Assembly: GCA_014529385.2 (NCBI GenBank) | Contig: CM043953.1 | Coordinates: 73,745,872 to 73,809,871 of the forward strand | Direction: 5' to 3' | Length of the DNA stretch: 64,000 nt | From: Adiantum capillus-veneris | Taxonomy: Eukaryota; Streptophyta; Polypodiopsida; Polypodiales; Pteridaceae | In this document: piece by piece, positions 46,320 to 58,713 of the stretch | Position numbering within the stretch: the stretch's first letter is position 1 | Layout of the letters: every line of letters begins with the position of its first letter | Translations under genes and position numbers: made by a program | Notes under the pieces: generated by a model | What the model saw: only the letters and a program-made list of their open reading frames with translations | What the model was told of the DNA's origin: nothing | Databases searched by the model: none

Positions 46320-46881
46320 AAAGAGAGATACATGGCCTTCCAAATCCATGAGGAAGGAGAATTTAACCTTAAATAGTTTCCAAGGAACTACTGCACATCT
46401 TTGGCCAACATAGAAGACGATCATGCCTATGTGTACCACATCTCAGAGATGCAATTGGCCATGGACGTGCAGAAGATGTGTAGTGCCATCACCACCCAAT
46501 GAATCATCTTGTGAGGAGTAACATCTCCACTCGGTTGCACTCACATTGAGCTCGTATGCTAAAAATGGATGATTCCAAGCTTGAGGTGAAAAGAAGCGTA
46601 GCTCATGCTTTCTCATTGGATGACTTATACATCAGACTCGACATTCTCGAGTCCATGGGATTGGCCCCTAACTTGATGTAGGAAGAGATGAAGAATGGTT
46701 TACAAACATCAAAGCATGTTGTTGGGCTGGTAGCCTTCAAAGGATCATCTCCATACCCATCCCACATTCAAGCAGAGTCAATAGTTCAAGAAACCATTAA
46801 TGTGTTAGCCAGCATGCAAGGTCTAGATGAGGGAGAATTTGACTCTTCACCATCATTATTAGATGCTAGATCAATGGCACC
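46320..46881 (+). pseudogene. Unidentified coding remnant cut off by an LTR insertion
   Basis: From about 46,566 a plus-strand frame of over 100 codons reads M-D-D-S-K-L-E-V-K-R-S-V-A-H-A-F, has one stop, then G-L-V-A-F-K-G-S-S-P-Y-P-S-H-I-Q and ends E-F-D-S-S-P-S-L-L-D-A-R exactly where the LTR starts at 46,882. Composition is protein-like and not low-complexity. It could be a host exon or a retroelement tail; no family recognised. Confidence 0.35.
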
Positions 46882-47838
46882 TGTTGACCGCTGGGTCAAC
46901 AACACAACATAACTCAAGTTTCGTACCAAAGTTTTATCTATTGCGAGTCATGAAATGCTGTGGTTTATGGATATAAACGTCATTTGTAATGAGTAGTTAT
47001 TCTAGTTTCAGAAGCCGGGGTGCAATGGCACTTCCAAATTGTAAATACAAAGCCATTTGACCCTTTCAACCCCATTTTTGGTTAAACCTAAGGTAGCCTT
47101 AGTATATAAGGTACCTAGGTCATTTTGTAAAAAGACTTTTAATCATAATCAAAACTTAGCGCTGCCGTCTACTGTGTGTGAGAGAGAAAGAGAGTGAGCA
47201 TGAGCTTTATCCTCTTGCTACGCCCAGCTCACTCAACACATTGGAGATCCGACTGCACCATTGCTGTAGGATCGAGGAGAGCTACGCGACAACACCAAGC
47301 ATTCCACGCGAGACGAAGCGCACACGCCAACTCATCTACGAGCTATTTGTGGCCGTAAGTGTATCAAACGATGTTTGTTTTTTGCGTGCTAGTAGTCTAT
47401 AGAATCGTGGCGACATAAGCTATGCATAGGTACTCATAAATTTCAGTTTCAGGCTATTTCAAAATTCTGCTCTATAATCCTACGCGTTTTCCGTAGATGG
47501 GTTTAGAGTGAGGGTTTTGAGTGTAGAAGCTTAGGGACAGGTGTATCCTAGTGAGGGGATGGTGTTCCTTAAGTTTCGTATGAATTTGGCATGATTAGGT
47601 GAGTTACCTTTTGTATGTGTGTATGTGGCTAGGTGGTGTAGTTGAGAACAGTGAGGTTCTTGATTGTGGTTTAGTTGGCCTTCCAGAGTGTTGTATGTGT
47701 AGGATGGTCTCAGCCTGAGAAGCTAAAGAGATTTCCTCCGTGTGCCTATCGTGTCATCTATGTCCTCGATTGACATTATGTTGATCTAGGTAGTGTTTGC
47801 ATGCACTTCATGGGTGTGTGAGTCGCTCCCGTCCAACA
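46882..47838 (+). repeat. 5' LTR (957 bp) of the gypsy element
   Basis: Starts TGTTGACCGCTGGGTCAACA, whose GTTGACC/GGTCAAC arms form a hairpin, and ends GTCCAACA. A TATA box (TATATAAGG, about 47,104) is followed by a GA-rich leader. The 5' part is repeated at 62,522-63,083 and from 63,708 to the window end. Confidence 0.88.
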
Positions 47839-47858
47839 TTGGCGCCGCTGCTGGGGAC
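47839..47858 (+). promoter_or_regulatory. Primer-binding site, Athila/Tat type
   Basis: TTGGCGCCGCTGCTGGGGAC directly after the LTR; TGGCGCCGTTGCCGGGGA is the form known from plant Athila and Tat elements. This fixes the LTR end and the lineage. Confidence 0.85.
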
Positions 47859-48379
47859 ACAAGGACCTAAGTAGGTTTCCTACCACTCATGTGATGGTTG
47901 CTTGATTTAGTTTTGGCTAAAGAAAGCGTTTTTCTTAAGTGGATCCGGAAGAGGATATTCCGCGATCAAGTGGATAGCCAGGAAGCGTGTGTCTTACCGA
48001 GGGTCTGCGACTAGATAGGTTTAGTTAGGATCTGTGGATTAGAGTAGTTGTTGGTGGTCGAGTGATTTGTGAGGTGGTAAAAGCGTTTACTAGTCCGTGT
48101 GTGGCAGTGAAGTGTTTTTCTACTCATAGATGCAAAATCCCATATGATTTGTAGGAGTAGCGTTAGGTAAGTGATCCGATTTCGATCTAGAGCTATTCAT
48201 CACTGAATTATTTGCTAAAGTGCTTGATTGCATTTGAAATCACGGAAAAGTGTGCTTTTGAGGGTAAAAATGCATTAAACAAGCTTTTGCGGATATTTTT
48301 GTATGACTGACTGATGCTGTGCATATAAAAGAGCATTTGCAAGAGTTCTGTGAAGAAAACCCGCAATTCTGTAAACATA

Positions 48380-50009
48380 GACATCCTACGCGTAGGATGT
48401 CTCAAGGGGGTTCTGGAGACCAAATTTGAAAATTTTGACTGCACCAGTGGGTTCAGAGGGTAGGTTTTACCCCAGTAACATATTGACTTGGGTGTTTGTC
48501 CCTATTTTTGTTGACCAAAAGCCAAAAGATGGAGTCAGAAAACGTAAAATTTCAGAAAAGGCTTAAATTGAGTGATTTTTGCATGTTTTTGCAATTGTGA
48601 AGCATACTTGCACTTGTTGAGAGCATAAGGAAGCATCAAGGACACTTCAGTCTCAAAAAATCAGCAGTAGACATCCTACGCATAGGATGTCTACAGGGTG
48701 ATGTGGGCACTTTTTTGAAAATCTGAGGTTACCAGTGTGTTCAGAAGGTAGGTTTTACCCTAATTTCACCTGGAAAGTGGAAATGTGACCAAATTTTGAC
48801 AGATTAAAGCCAAAAGACGAGAACTGCTAAGTGCATGTGATCAATATCATCTCATTTGGGTCAGTGAAAGGAAGATTGAATAGACTTTAGCATTTTTGAC
48901 TGAAAAAGGCAAGGATAGCTAGTTTTGGGATCTTTTGACATCCAAATTAAAATCTAAGCATACCACTGGGTTACTGAAATCAAGAGGAAGCTGTGGGACA
49001 AGTTTGGGGTCAAACAGGCCAAAAAGACATCCTACGCGTAGGATGTGTTCTGTGTGCTTTTGGACTCTAAAAAAAATTCTAAGCATACCACAGTGATCAG
49101 CACCCTAAGGAGAGTCTGTGGTTCAAATTTGGGGCAATTCTGAGCAATTAGACATCCTACGCGTAGGATGCCTAAGGCATGATTTAGAGGCCAAATTCAA
49201 ACTGTGGACATACCATGCTGTCATATAGCCTTAGATAAGCCTCCTAGGAAAATTTGGTCCAATTTGGAGTTGATTTGACTTGGGAATTCATCAGAACAGA
49301 CATCAGGCTTTTGAAACAGATTCTTGATCATTTGACCAACCTATAGGTGTCAGAATCAAAAGTAAAAATAGCTGTGAGTTTAGCACATCAAGGGGAAGCT
49401 ACAGTGCAAGTTTGAGCTGAAACAGAGCAAAAAGACATCCTACGCGTAGAATGTCTCTAGGGTCATAAAGTGGTCAAAATTCTACTTTGGCCATAAAGGG
49501 AGGTTCTAAGTGTCTCAAGGATTCCAAAACTTTTTTCAAAAGTGAATTTGGACCTTGTTTGGCCTATTTACCAAGCAAAGACAAGAATTGTCAGACATCC
49601 TACTCTTGGAGTGCACTAGAAGCTCTTGCAGCCCAAATCTTGACCTATTGGCATCCAAACTCAAATCTAAGCATATCATTGGGTTGCTGATTACTAGGAG
49701 AATCTTGGGATCAAGTTTGGACAAAATCTAAGCAGTTAGACATCCTACACGTAGGATGTCTCCAGCTTGATTTAGGACTCCAAACCAACTTATGAGCACA
49801 CCACTGTGATCAGCACATCAAGGAGAAGCTGGGGTGAAAATTTCAAGTCATTCTGAGCAAAAAGACATCCTATGCGTAGGATGTCTCAAGGCAATTTTTA
49901 GGTCCAAATGAAATTCTGAGCATACCATTGTGTTGCTGGACTTAAGGGGAGTCTCTGGACCAAATTTTGTTAAATTCTGAGCATATAGACATCCTACGCG
50001 TAGGATGTC
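48380..50009 (+). repeat. Leader array: nine copies of a 22-bp palindrome
   Basis: The palindrome GACATCCTACG plus its exact reverse complement occurs at 48,380, 48,670, 49,026, 49,151, 49,434, 49,594 (worn), 49,739, 49,864 and 49,988. Several copies are perfect; others differ at 1-3 positions, often in one arm. The last three are spaced 124-125 bp apart and earlier ones are wider. Inter-copy sequences are related to each other (recurring CTGAGCA, CATACCA.TG, CAAATTTTG), so this is a worn tandem repeat of about 125 bp whose palindrome is the best preserved part. Confidence 0.92.
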
Positions 50010-50432
50010 TCTAGGCCAGTTTTAGGGTCCAACTGTACTTTTGACCATACATAAGTGTTCACAGTGTCACAGAGATCCCAAATCTTTTTTCAAAATTGAA
50101 TGTGGACTCATTTTGACCATTCTAAACTGCATTCCACTGTTTTGGCCATAACTTTCACAAACTGTATCGGATCGGAAAAGTTTTTATATCAAAACATAGC
50201 CTGAGAGCGGCTCTACAGATCTTAGAGCAAAACTTGAACTAAATGCATGCCAATGGCAACCATTTAGGTCAAATTTGAAAAAAAACGTCGTTTGAGGCCT
50301 CAAAATACATCCGCAAGTTAGGGGTGTCTAAAAGCGACAATTTGCGAGAATTATGAGAAAATGGTTGCGGTTTTGGACATAGTTTCGACTTTTCCCTAAC
50401 CAAAGCACTTGAACACAGTGGACTAAGTCTAC

Positions 50433-52891
50433 TTGAACCCGACGATAGAGGAATATCTTCCCACAGTGGATCTTCCAAACTTGCAATTGATAAAGACCCA
50501 TCTTGTTGAGAGAGTTTGGATGATTGGTCATGAGAGTGAAGGACTATATAGATACATTGACGACAATGAGGTCAATCTTTATAGGTGCTCAGATCCATAC
50601 CTAGAAGAGATAACGGATTACAAGCTCTTATATGTTTACACATACGGAGTCGACTGTCAATGGAGATCTATAGTTGTCGACAAGTATGGACGAGAATACA
50701 GAGTTGTAGAAAGCACAAATCCACAGACTGTACTAGAAAGAGGTGGATATTTGGTCAATGAAGGACCACAAATGCCTCCACCAAACACGAGAACTCCTAT
50801 AGGAATTCCAAGAAGAGAGCCACCAGGATTCCCTTTAAGAGCGATAACGAGAGAAGGATTGGGAGAGTCTCTGGTTAGACTTGTAGACAATCGACGAGTT
50901 AGACCATCCCAAGTCCAGAAATGGGTAAACAGAAAATACTCTGGAGATAAAGAGTCATTTAAGCAGAGGAAGATTCAGATTTTGCGACACAGTTTGCGGG
51001 ATTTGGATTGACTCTAGAAGATGATGCAGCTACATGGTTCGACTCGGTGGAAAATTGGGATTTTGAGACCCTAAATGAGCTGTTTGAGGAGTTTATTGAA
51101 GAATTCTTGCCAAAAGGCATTGCTCACAACACGGTCTCGCAAATCCATAGATTCAAACAGAAAGAGGATGAATCAGTACACAAAGCATCATTACGGCTCA
51201 AGAGATATGTTAAGCTCTGTCCGAGAGCGGAATTACCTACGCAAGCACGACTGATGTTGATCTTTATCCAGGGAATGAGACATGCGGGCCTTCAAAAGGA
51301 TCTGCATATGATAAGGAGGATGACGCTAAACGAGTTGATCAAAGAAGCTCTTTATCTAGTGGATAACTGTGAGGCATACAAAGAAAAGGACTTAAAGAGT
51401 CAAGGAGATGACACATCCTCTCAGCACAGTGTTTCACAGATAAGTGAGTCCATTACCAAGTCAACGGCACCTATTGATCAAGAAAAGCTTATCGACGACT
51501 TGGTCAAGAGATTGATTCCTCTTGTAAGGTCTGATTCGGGAGAGCCGAAGGGGTGTGAAATTGAGAGAAAATGGACGAACCATACGGAGGAAGAGTGCTA
51601 TTATAGCATGGAAAATGCTAGGGAGAGGTATGTACAACTTGTGCCAGAGGCACCTACTCCACCTAGATACATTACGGGGAATGCGCCAGGACCAGTAGGA
51701 GTTTTAAGGCCACAGCTTGTCTTAGGACAACAACCTCCGCTGCCAAGTGCTAGAATGCAGGTAGAATTGAGATACATGCCAATGATGGAAGCATCAAATA
51801 AACCAACGCCAGTACCAGCTACAATGTGGTATAGCAACCAAAGTGAGTACTACCCTTCGAAGCAACAAAATGTGAGGGAAACACATGGAGTGGTGAGGCC
51901 GGTACAACCTCCACCTCCTGGGTTTCAATCAAGAGAAAGAAGGTATGAAATGGACGAAAGGACATTGCGATTCATTGCAAATAGTAGCTTATCTAGGTCA
52001 AAGCTTGCTTATAGCCAAGAGGAAATGCTAAAAGAATCTCCTCAACCAGAGACAGATTGTCACAAAAGTCGTGACAACCACTTGGTCAAACAATGTCCTC
52101 ATACGGAGATCACTGAAGTAAATGCCTATTGTCTTGAGTGTGGCATCACTCACTTGATCCCCGATTGCCCGAAAAAACCAAACCAAATCAGGAAAATCAT
52201 GACAAATGTATCAGGGATTGTTCAGCTACCTAGTAGCTCAGAAAATGAAAATGTCGTACCAGTTCAAGTGGTTACGAGAGCACAAGCTCAAAAGAAAGCT
52301 GATGAGAATCCAGAGACAAAGAACACGGAAAGTGACATGAGTCCAAAGACAGACTCACCTAGTCAGAAAACCAAGAGCAAACGAAATAGTTGGAAAGTTA
52401 GAAAGACTAGGATGAAAGCACGCAGGGAACGAGAGCAAAAATCCCTAGCTGAGAAGCTTACCGAAGCTGAGGAGAAGATAAAACAATATGAGGAAAAGGA
52501 GGCACCTTCTCTTACACAGATGGTTAAACCTCTAGAAGAACCATCCACGGATGAGAAACAGAGAAGTGCTAGTTTAGGAGGATCTGTGTTGGCAGAGAAG
52601 GTTAATGAGACATTAGATGCCCTCTTAAAAGCCTATGATGTGAGGCTCAAAAACAACCAAACCCAAGAACACAGGTGGATGACATATCCCTATGCGGAAC
52701 TAGAAAAGCAAAAATTTGAAATGTGCCAGAAAATGATTCAAACAGAACAAGCTTTACTAGAACCACCAGTTGCAAAACCTGAGGACGTGATCGGTGTCAT
52801 GCCTACACAAGTAATCCCACCAAACCAGGAACTAAAAGAGCCAGATTCTAGTCATGAGCACAGACCAAACCTCAAAGACCTGGGCATTTGA
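50433..52891 (+). mobile_element. Gypsy gag region
   Basis: Starts M-N-P-T-I-E-E-Y-L-P-T-V (50,433). The capsid-like retrotransposon gag domain lies at about 51,020-51,370 (D-D-A-A-T-W-F-D-S-V, F-I-E-E-F-L-P). A zinc-knuckle pair follows near 52,045-52,165 (the clearer one C-L-E-C-G-I-T-H-L-I-P-D-C), then a Lys/Glu-rich coiled-coil-like part (R-E-R-E-Q-K-S-L-A-E-K-L). Pro-rich linkers separate the parts. Longer than usual for gag, as in other Tat/Athila elements. Broken but well preserved. Confidence 0.82.
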
Positions 52892-54798
52892 ACCAAGGAT
52901 AATACTGAATACCACGGATAACTCTTCTGAGGGATTTCACCAAGCTATACCTGAGGATTGTAAAGAGATAGATGGTCTTGACGAATTGTGGAAAGAAGTT
53001 AGAGAGGCCAATGAAGCCGATGACCTAAGAAGACGAGTAGACAAGACTGGTGATGAACGAGGAGTGTTTCTACCACCAATAGAGGAATTTGAGATTGGAT
53101 CTCAAATGAATCTAGACATGCGATCGTATTGGGGTGACAAAGGATCTGTACAATCTATGGATAGTCAACCCCATTCGCTAAGAACACTACCATCCTACAT
53201 GGGACAGTACGAGACCAAGTCAGATGTGGTTGCAGTCCCATCACAGAGACTGTCTCCCAACAAGGCCATCGATTCAAAGGGGCTAGTAGATATTCTATCT
53301 ACCCCAGTCACCTGTACAATAATGTTAGCCGAGTTGCTCAATAAGACCAAACATGTGGGCTAATGTGGGTAAATGTCTAGAGAAATTTGGTGTAAAAACC
53401 CCAATGACTCAAATCAAGGAAGGCATCAAAGAGCTTGAAATGCCTCATCTAAATACTAGGCCAGTGCCATTAAACAAGGTAGGCAAGTATTACAAGGGAG
53501 AAGAGGGAAACACCACCCTTCCTGTGGAATTCAATGGTGTAAAAACCATGGCAATCCTTGACAGTGGAGCTGGTGTGGCCATTGCAACCAAAGAGGTTTG
53601 GAAAAAATGGGGAAAACCTGCCTTGATATCCACACGAATGACCCTGCAGCTTGCAAATGGACACAAGGAAAAGCCCTTAGGACTGTTAGAAAAAGTACTT
53701 GTTACTTCTTGTGGCATTGAATATGAACAAACTTTTGCGGTTGTTGACTTTGGCAAGAAGAACAACTATGACATCATTCTGGGAAGACCATTCATGCGAC
53801 AATTGAAAATGATCCAAGATTGGGGTTATGACCATATATACCTGAGACATATGGAAACCATAACAAAGATAAACTTGAGGGACCATAGCTATAGGGATGT
53901 GACAAGAACACCGGTTGAGGAGTTTGATTCCACCACAGTAGCAGGAACGGAACTTCCAGCTTGGTTAGGTAAGACTAAAGAACTGTGGATGTGTGGAGCT
54001 TCACAATGTGGCAGCTTGAAACGTGAGGAATGTATCCTAGAGCGGGTTATAGAGGATAAGGACTATATCCCAGAACCATTTCCTGAAGAAGAGTTAGAGC
54101 CTTTTGGATGGGAACACATCTTGGCTACTCTGGACGTGTGCGCTGTGGAGGATGCTCCCACAACAAAGTTTTGTGATGAAAATGGCTATGATGTCGTTCC
54201 TTATTTTGCAGTGAGTGTAATCCAGGAAAATGAAGAGATCCAGACATCAACAAGCTCTCGAAATAAGGAGCAAACAAAGAAATGTGGAGAATCAAAAGAT
54301 GAAGAAGACAACAAGTTCTATGATTCTGTAGAACACTTCGAGCTTCAAGAAGATCAACGACTCGGGAATCAATGTCATCGCTACATGAATAAAGTGCATC
54401 AAAAGTGGATTCAAAAGTCCTCGGTGAAGACACAACCACCACAAGCATCCTCATACATGGCTCCTAATAAGGATGCAAAGACTCAGCTAGGAGGAATACG
54501 ACCAGAGCAACGAGCTAACAATGCTCTAATCAATGGGCTAGAAAAGTCCTCCAAGAAACTATCACCCACGAGCAAACAGACAGTAACTTTCCACTACCAG
54601 CCAAAAAATCAAGGGAAAGTACAAGAAGTCAACCTTGCTGAGGATAGTAGCGATAGTGATGAATCTTACGACATCCCCTATCATCAACTTAGGCCATCAC
54701 TATCACCAACCCCTTCAACAACAACCATGACAGGTCAAAAGAACAGGACAACAAGTCAAAGCCAAAAAGCTCGACAAATCTGGATACCAAAAAGCTAG
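52854..54798 (+). mobile_element. Gypsy gag-protease linker and aspartic protease
   Basis: An acidic linker (52,854-53,363) leads to a retroviral-type aspartic protease: A-I-L-D-S-G-A-G-V at about 53,550 (catalytic D-S-G intact) and D-I-I-L-G-R-P-F-M at about 53,770-53,800. The segment after it is acidic and Ser/Lys-rich up to about 54,798. Part of a fossil polyprotein. No RT follows. Confidence 0.85.
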
Positions 54799-55281
54799 AT
54801 CGGCCAAAAACAGATATGGATCAAGAAGACAAAGATCTCTAATGACAAATCACAAGATCCAACACCAAAACAAAAACAAGGAAAGCGTGCACGAACGGGT
54901 AAGAATATCACAAAGTCGCAAGCTTTCACAACTCAGGTTTGGGCTCCAAAGAAGTTGATTCAAGCTCAAAAAAGTCAGGAATTCATTTGGATTCCCAAAC
55001 AACCACAGTATCAATTTTCAAAGCCTGAATCCCGTCCCCAACCAAGCGTACAAGGTCTGAAGCAAAGACCACTATCGACTCACAAAACAAAAAGGTGGAT
55101 CCCAAAGAAGTCTCTTGAAACACAAACGAAGCACGGGCAAGTATGGGTTTCCAAACGAGAGCCAGCAACAAAACAGCCAATAATCGCAAAGAAATGGGTC
55201 CCAAAGAAGAACAACAAAACTGCTGTCAGTGCATCGCCGCTTGAATTCTTACAATTCTTCCTACTATTACAATACAATTAG
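54770..55281 (+). mobile_element. Element tail with repeated W-x-P-K motif
   Basis: Basic, Gln-rich coding sequence in which a short aromatic-basic motif recurs about every 20-30 residues: I-W-I-P-K, V-W-A-P-K-K, I-W-I-P-K, R-W-I-P-K-K, V-W-V-S-K, K-W-V-P-K-K. It runs in the position where pol would begin. Function unknown; possibly RNA- or nucleic-acid-binding by composition. Confidence 0.6.
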
Positions 55282-57170
55282 AAGAGAGCAAGTTGCTTCA
55301 ATCAAGCAACGATACAAGAGCTTCAAAGACCATTACATTGCTTAGAATAGGAAGCCTCGCCAACAAATGCCAATGAGAAAATTGCTTATACCCACATCTT
55401 GCACAACATAAATCTTTTCCATGCATTGACTGTGTATGCATAATAGGGCTACATTACAAGGCCTGCATAGGCACAACTTTTAATTGCCCAAGCACAACAC
55501 ATACCCTTTGTGATACCCTTTCATAAAGGATGACTCCAATTAGGAAGGGGGGAGGCATTCTGAATGCGGACCTAACATTATGACTATTAGAGGGCAATGT
55601 TTTGTGAGATGCATTGAATTTTTGCGTTTTATTGTGATAATTCTTTGACGAAATTTAGAGTATATGCCCTCATAGTAGTGTTAAAGAGGAGTATGGGGAC
55701 AAAATCCATATATGAGTCCCTAGGGACATGTGTATAGTGTACATAGCATTTAGATTTCTATTTGAATGATTTTTCTTTTGTTAAGTTTTTTTTAAAGATT
55801 TTCTTTGTTTATTATTAAGAAAAAAACAAAAAAATCCATAATCCACATGAAGAAAAGAGTGATGAGAGGCCTGAGCACTACAAAGAGAAGAAGGTACATG
55901 GAAATGATGAAACTTCACAAAGTATGTCTCAGCAGCCACTACAACAGCCGAAGAACTTGTCACAAAGCAGTGTCATCATGCAACTGACAATTCATACAAG
56001 TCAGAGTCGAGTAGCTAATCCACAAAATGAGTGAGGTTTTAGTCCAAGATTCAAGGAATATTCTCTGTGGTCTAAGCGTCTTAGCTATTCTAGGTACTGC
56101 TCAAGGAGTTCTACCAAACATCGAGCAAACGTATCCGAGCAAACTCAAAACCGAGCAAAGTTATTAAGTGAGTTGCTCAAGTATATGTATACTTCTTCTA
56201 TAGAGAGAGATTTCTCCAAACCCAAACAATAAATATTGTCAGCACCATTGCTAGTCTCTGATGGTATCAGCCTCACTCTCTTTCTCTCAATCATTGTATA
56301 ATCAGTAATTAATTGGTAAACATTTGTAGCCATTAAAGCCTACAAACCTTTACTATATATTTGTTTGCTTATTTCTTCATTAATAACACAACAATGTGGG
56401 TAGCAACGCTATGATTCTATCCTAAGCTATCCACCTTTTCATAGGTACTAGCCTTGATATTAACTAAGCATCTCATAGAGGTTCAACTTTATGGCCTCTG
56501 TATGTGGACTCAACTTTGGCCTTCATAATATGAGGGTGGCATTCAAATTTCACATAGTATATCCCGCTTCATGCATCAATTGAACAACTTCTTTCACAAA
56601 GATTAAAGATGCGGCTCCTTTCCATTTTGGATCATTGTTTCGAAAAATCTAGTAGACGTCAGGTAGGCCATAATTTGGTTGAAGCAAAATTCAATCTCTT
56701 TTGAGCTTTTGTCTACTCAAGATTGATGAGGTGGTATAGAAATATTGCTAGCTGGAATATGGGGGAAAGAATTGCATTGTATTCACAACACATTGTTTTG
56801 GAGACCATATGGACCTGCCAAACCAAGATATGCCATGTCCATCCACCAGGAAGAATGCTGCTAAGTGAGAGAAGCTTCTTAGATCTCTCTCTCTCTCTCT
56901 CCCTCTTTAAGAAAAAGAGAGAAACAATATCACTATCACCTGGACAATAAGAAATATGTTTTCAACAGATACAAAATGTCTTTACAACAAAATGTCCGGC
57001 CTGGAGAATCTCCAAGAAAAAGCCTTTGCACTTTGAGAGACAGAGCTAACTAGATCTATCCGATCTTTGCCTTATCTTTCTTCGCTTTCTCTTCAACTTG
57101 TGTATTCTCCCACTTTAATCTTAGCCCTCATGAAAACCATGTCAACACATGAACACAACCAGTCTCCTTC
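55282..57170. other. No clear gene; LTR-like and other debris
   Basis: A purine run GGAAGGGGGGAGG at about 55,536-55,550 resembles a polypurine tract, so an LTR might start just after it, but no partner copy was found. A Gln/Ser-rich frame is visible near 55,850-56,010. 56,115-56,165 contains repeated CGAGCAAAC/CCGAGCAAAC words also found inverted at 61,565-61,612. The rest shows nothing definable. Confidence 0.35.
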
Positions 57171-57200
57171 ATAGGATTCTCTCTCTCTCTCTCTCTAGAA

Positions 57201-57248
57201 AAACTCTCTAAAAGAGTCCGTGCCGGCATGAACTCTTTCAAAGAGTTT
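57201..57248. repeat. 48-bp foldback element, copy 1
   Basis: AAACTCTCTAAAAGAG ... CTCTTTCAAAGAGTTT with centre GTGCCGGCAT: an imperfect palindrome over its whole length. A CT tract (57,177-57,197) abuts its left side. The GC core is more worn than in copies 2 and 3. Confidence 0.75.
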
Positions 57249-57566
57249 TTTTTGAGCTCTTTGAGTTTTCGGATTTCTTTGAGCCAGTTCATGTGAAGGC
57301 TTATTTCCCAATTGATTGCCAATCAGATGAGAAATTGAGAAAAAAGGGTGCAACCAGTTGCGACCCTACACCTTCTAGGCACGGGGTGGAGCAGATTGGG
57401 AATCGAAGACCACGAGAAATAAATCAACACTCGTGATGTACTTTTTTAGGTTCTCACAAATTGAGACACTATATTTACTTTATTTGCACAACTACTCGTA
57501 GTTATCACAAGAACATAACATGGTCGGTTGCTGGTTGCGCACAAACAGGCAACCACTGAAGTATGT

Positions 57567-57568
<2 letters not shown>

Positions 57569-57650
<82 letters not shown>
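57569..57650. repeat. Compound (CT)n(CA)n microsatellite
   Basis: (CT)n 57,569-57,607 immediately followed by (CA)n 57,608-57,650. Overlapping frames are artefacts of the repeat. Confidence 0.95.
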
Positions 57651-58665
57651 TTCTTGTTGCTTACCAACTTTATAGTCATAGCGCTCTTTTGCATTATGCC
57701 TAATGCAGGCAAAGCAATGATAGCGAAGAATCAAGATGTATGCACTGAGACGGTGCCAGAGGTGAGGGTAATGGAGGAAAGAACATTCAATATTCGTGCA
57801 CAAGAGCACATAGGAGGGAATGGGAGAAAAAGAATGATATGAGAAGGAGAGCTTAGTTTTAAAAAATGAGATTTTGGTGTATTGGATAAGGTGGATGAGG
57901 TGTGGCACAATAAATTATTGGGGGTATGTGCAAGGTCAAAAAATTGTTGGAGAAGGGTGGCCGAGCTGTGCATGGTCAAGTGTGGAATGAGATGTCTAGC
58001 CACTGCTGGCGTGTTAGCCATGATATCATGCTTTGACGCAACCCAATTTCTAGTGTCATGACATCAACATGCGGCCAGAGTCAATACATAATACATTGAC
58101 TCGGCTTGTGGGTGTTTCGGTAGCCTCTCGCTGGTGCGCATGTGGACGTGGTCCACCAATATGCAGCATGCCAGGCTCACGGACAGTGCTCAAAATAAAT
58201 ATTTTCCTAAGTAGGTGGAAAGCCCACAACTACATCTATTTGGAGGTTTTTTCCCAAAATTTGAAGGTATTCTCGCAAAAATATACTAGAATTTTCCAAA
58301 TTTTGTAGGTATTGAAACCTATGAAAAACAATTGTAGAGGTGATTTTCAAAATTTGAAGGTGGGATTACACTAAACCTAGGTATTTTTTAAGCAATGCGG
58401 AGTCACGGATCAAAGCTTGCATGTATATAATACCGCCTACCGCAGCTGCTCACAGTCAACCATCCACCATCTCCCCCTATAGAGCTTGCCGTGTTCGACC
58501 TTGTCTCCATGCAACGTCATTCAGCATTTGGGCCAATCCTGCTTATAGGGAGCCGTTCTTTTTCTGCAGATAGTCATAGTCAGGAGGACGGGCATGAGCT
58601 GCGCCACTCATGGCTTCTCATCAGTGAGATGAATTGGATCTTTCTCTCTATATATCTTTATAAAA
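57651..58665. other. No gene
   Basis: Mixed GT-rich and AT-rich sequence. Frames at 57,731-58,021 and 58,069-58,308 have no protein-like motifs. Nothing could be supported. Confidence 0.4.
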
Positions 58666-58713
58666 AAACTCTCTGAAGGAGCCCGCGCCGGCGCGGGCTT
58701 CTACAGAGAGTTT
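58666..58713. repeat. 48-bp foldback element, copy 2
   Basis: Best preserved copy. The arms AAACTCTCTGAAGGAGCCCG and CGGGCTTCTACAGAGAGTTT (the latter pairs with the former at all but two positions) surround a CGCCGGCG centre. Flanked by CTCTCTATATATC and A-rich sequence on the left and T-rich sequence on the right. Confidence 0.85.

Larger units (their letters stand above)
46882..55300 (+). mobile_element. Ty3/gypsy (Athila/Tat-like) element: 5' LTR, palindromic leader, gag, protease
   Basis: A 957-bp LTR (46,882-47,838), a primer site starting TGGCGCCGCTGCTGGGGA, a 2.5-kb noncoding leader, then gag and aspartic protease in 50.4-54.8 kb. No RT, RNase H or integrase motif is visible downstream, so the copy is a non-autonomous gag-protease form or has lost pol. 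Related LTR copies at 62,522 and 63,708 may belong to it or to relatives. Its LTR differs from the 63,708 copy at only about 5 of 290 compared positions, suggesting a young family. The coding part looks largely open with about three breaks. Confidence 0.75.

Noticed and set aside
48380-50009. Possible CRISPR-like array of short palindromic repeats
   Set aside because: Spacing is irregular, the spacers are related to one another rather than unique, and the setting is a plant retroelement leader.
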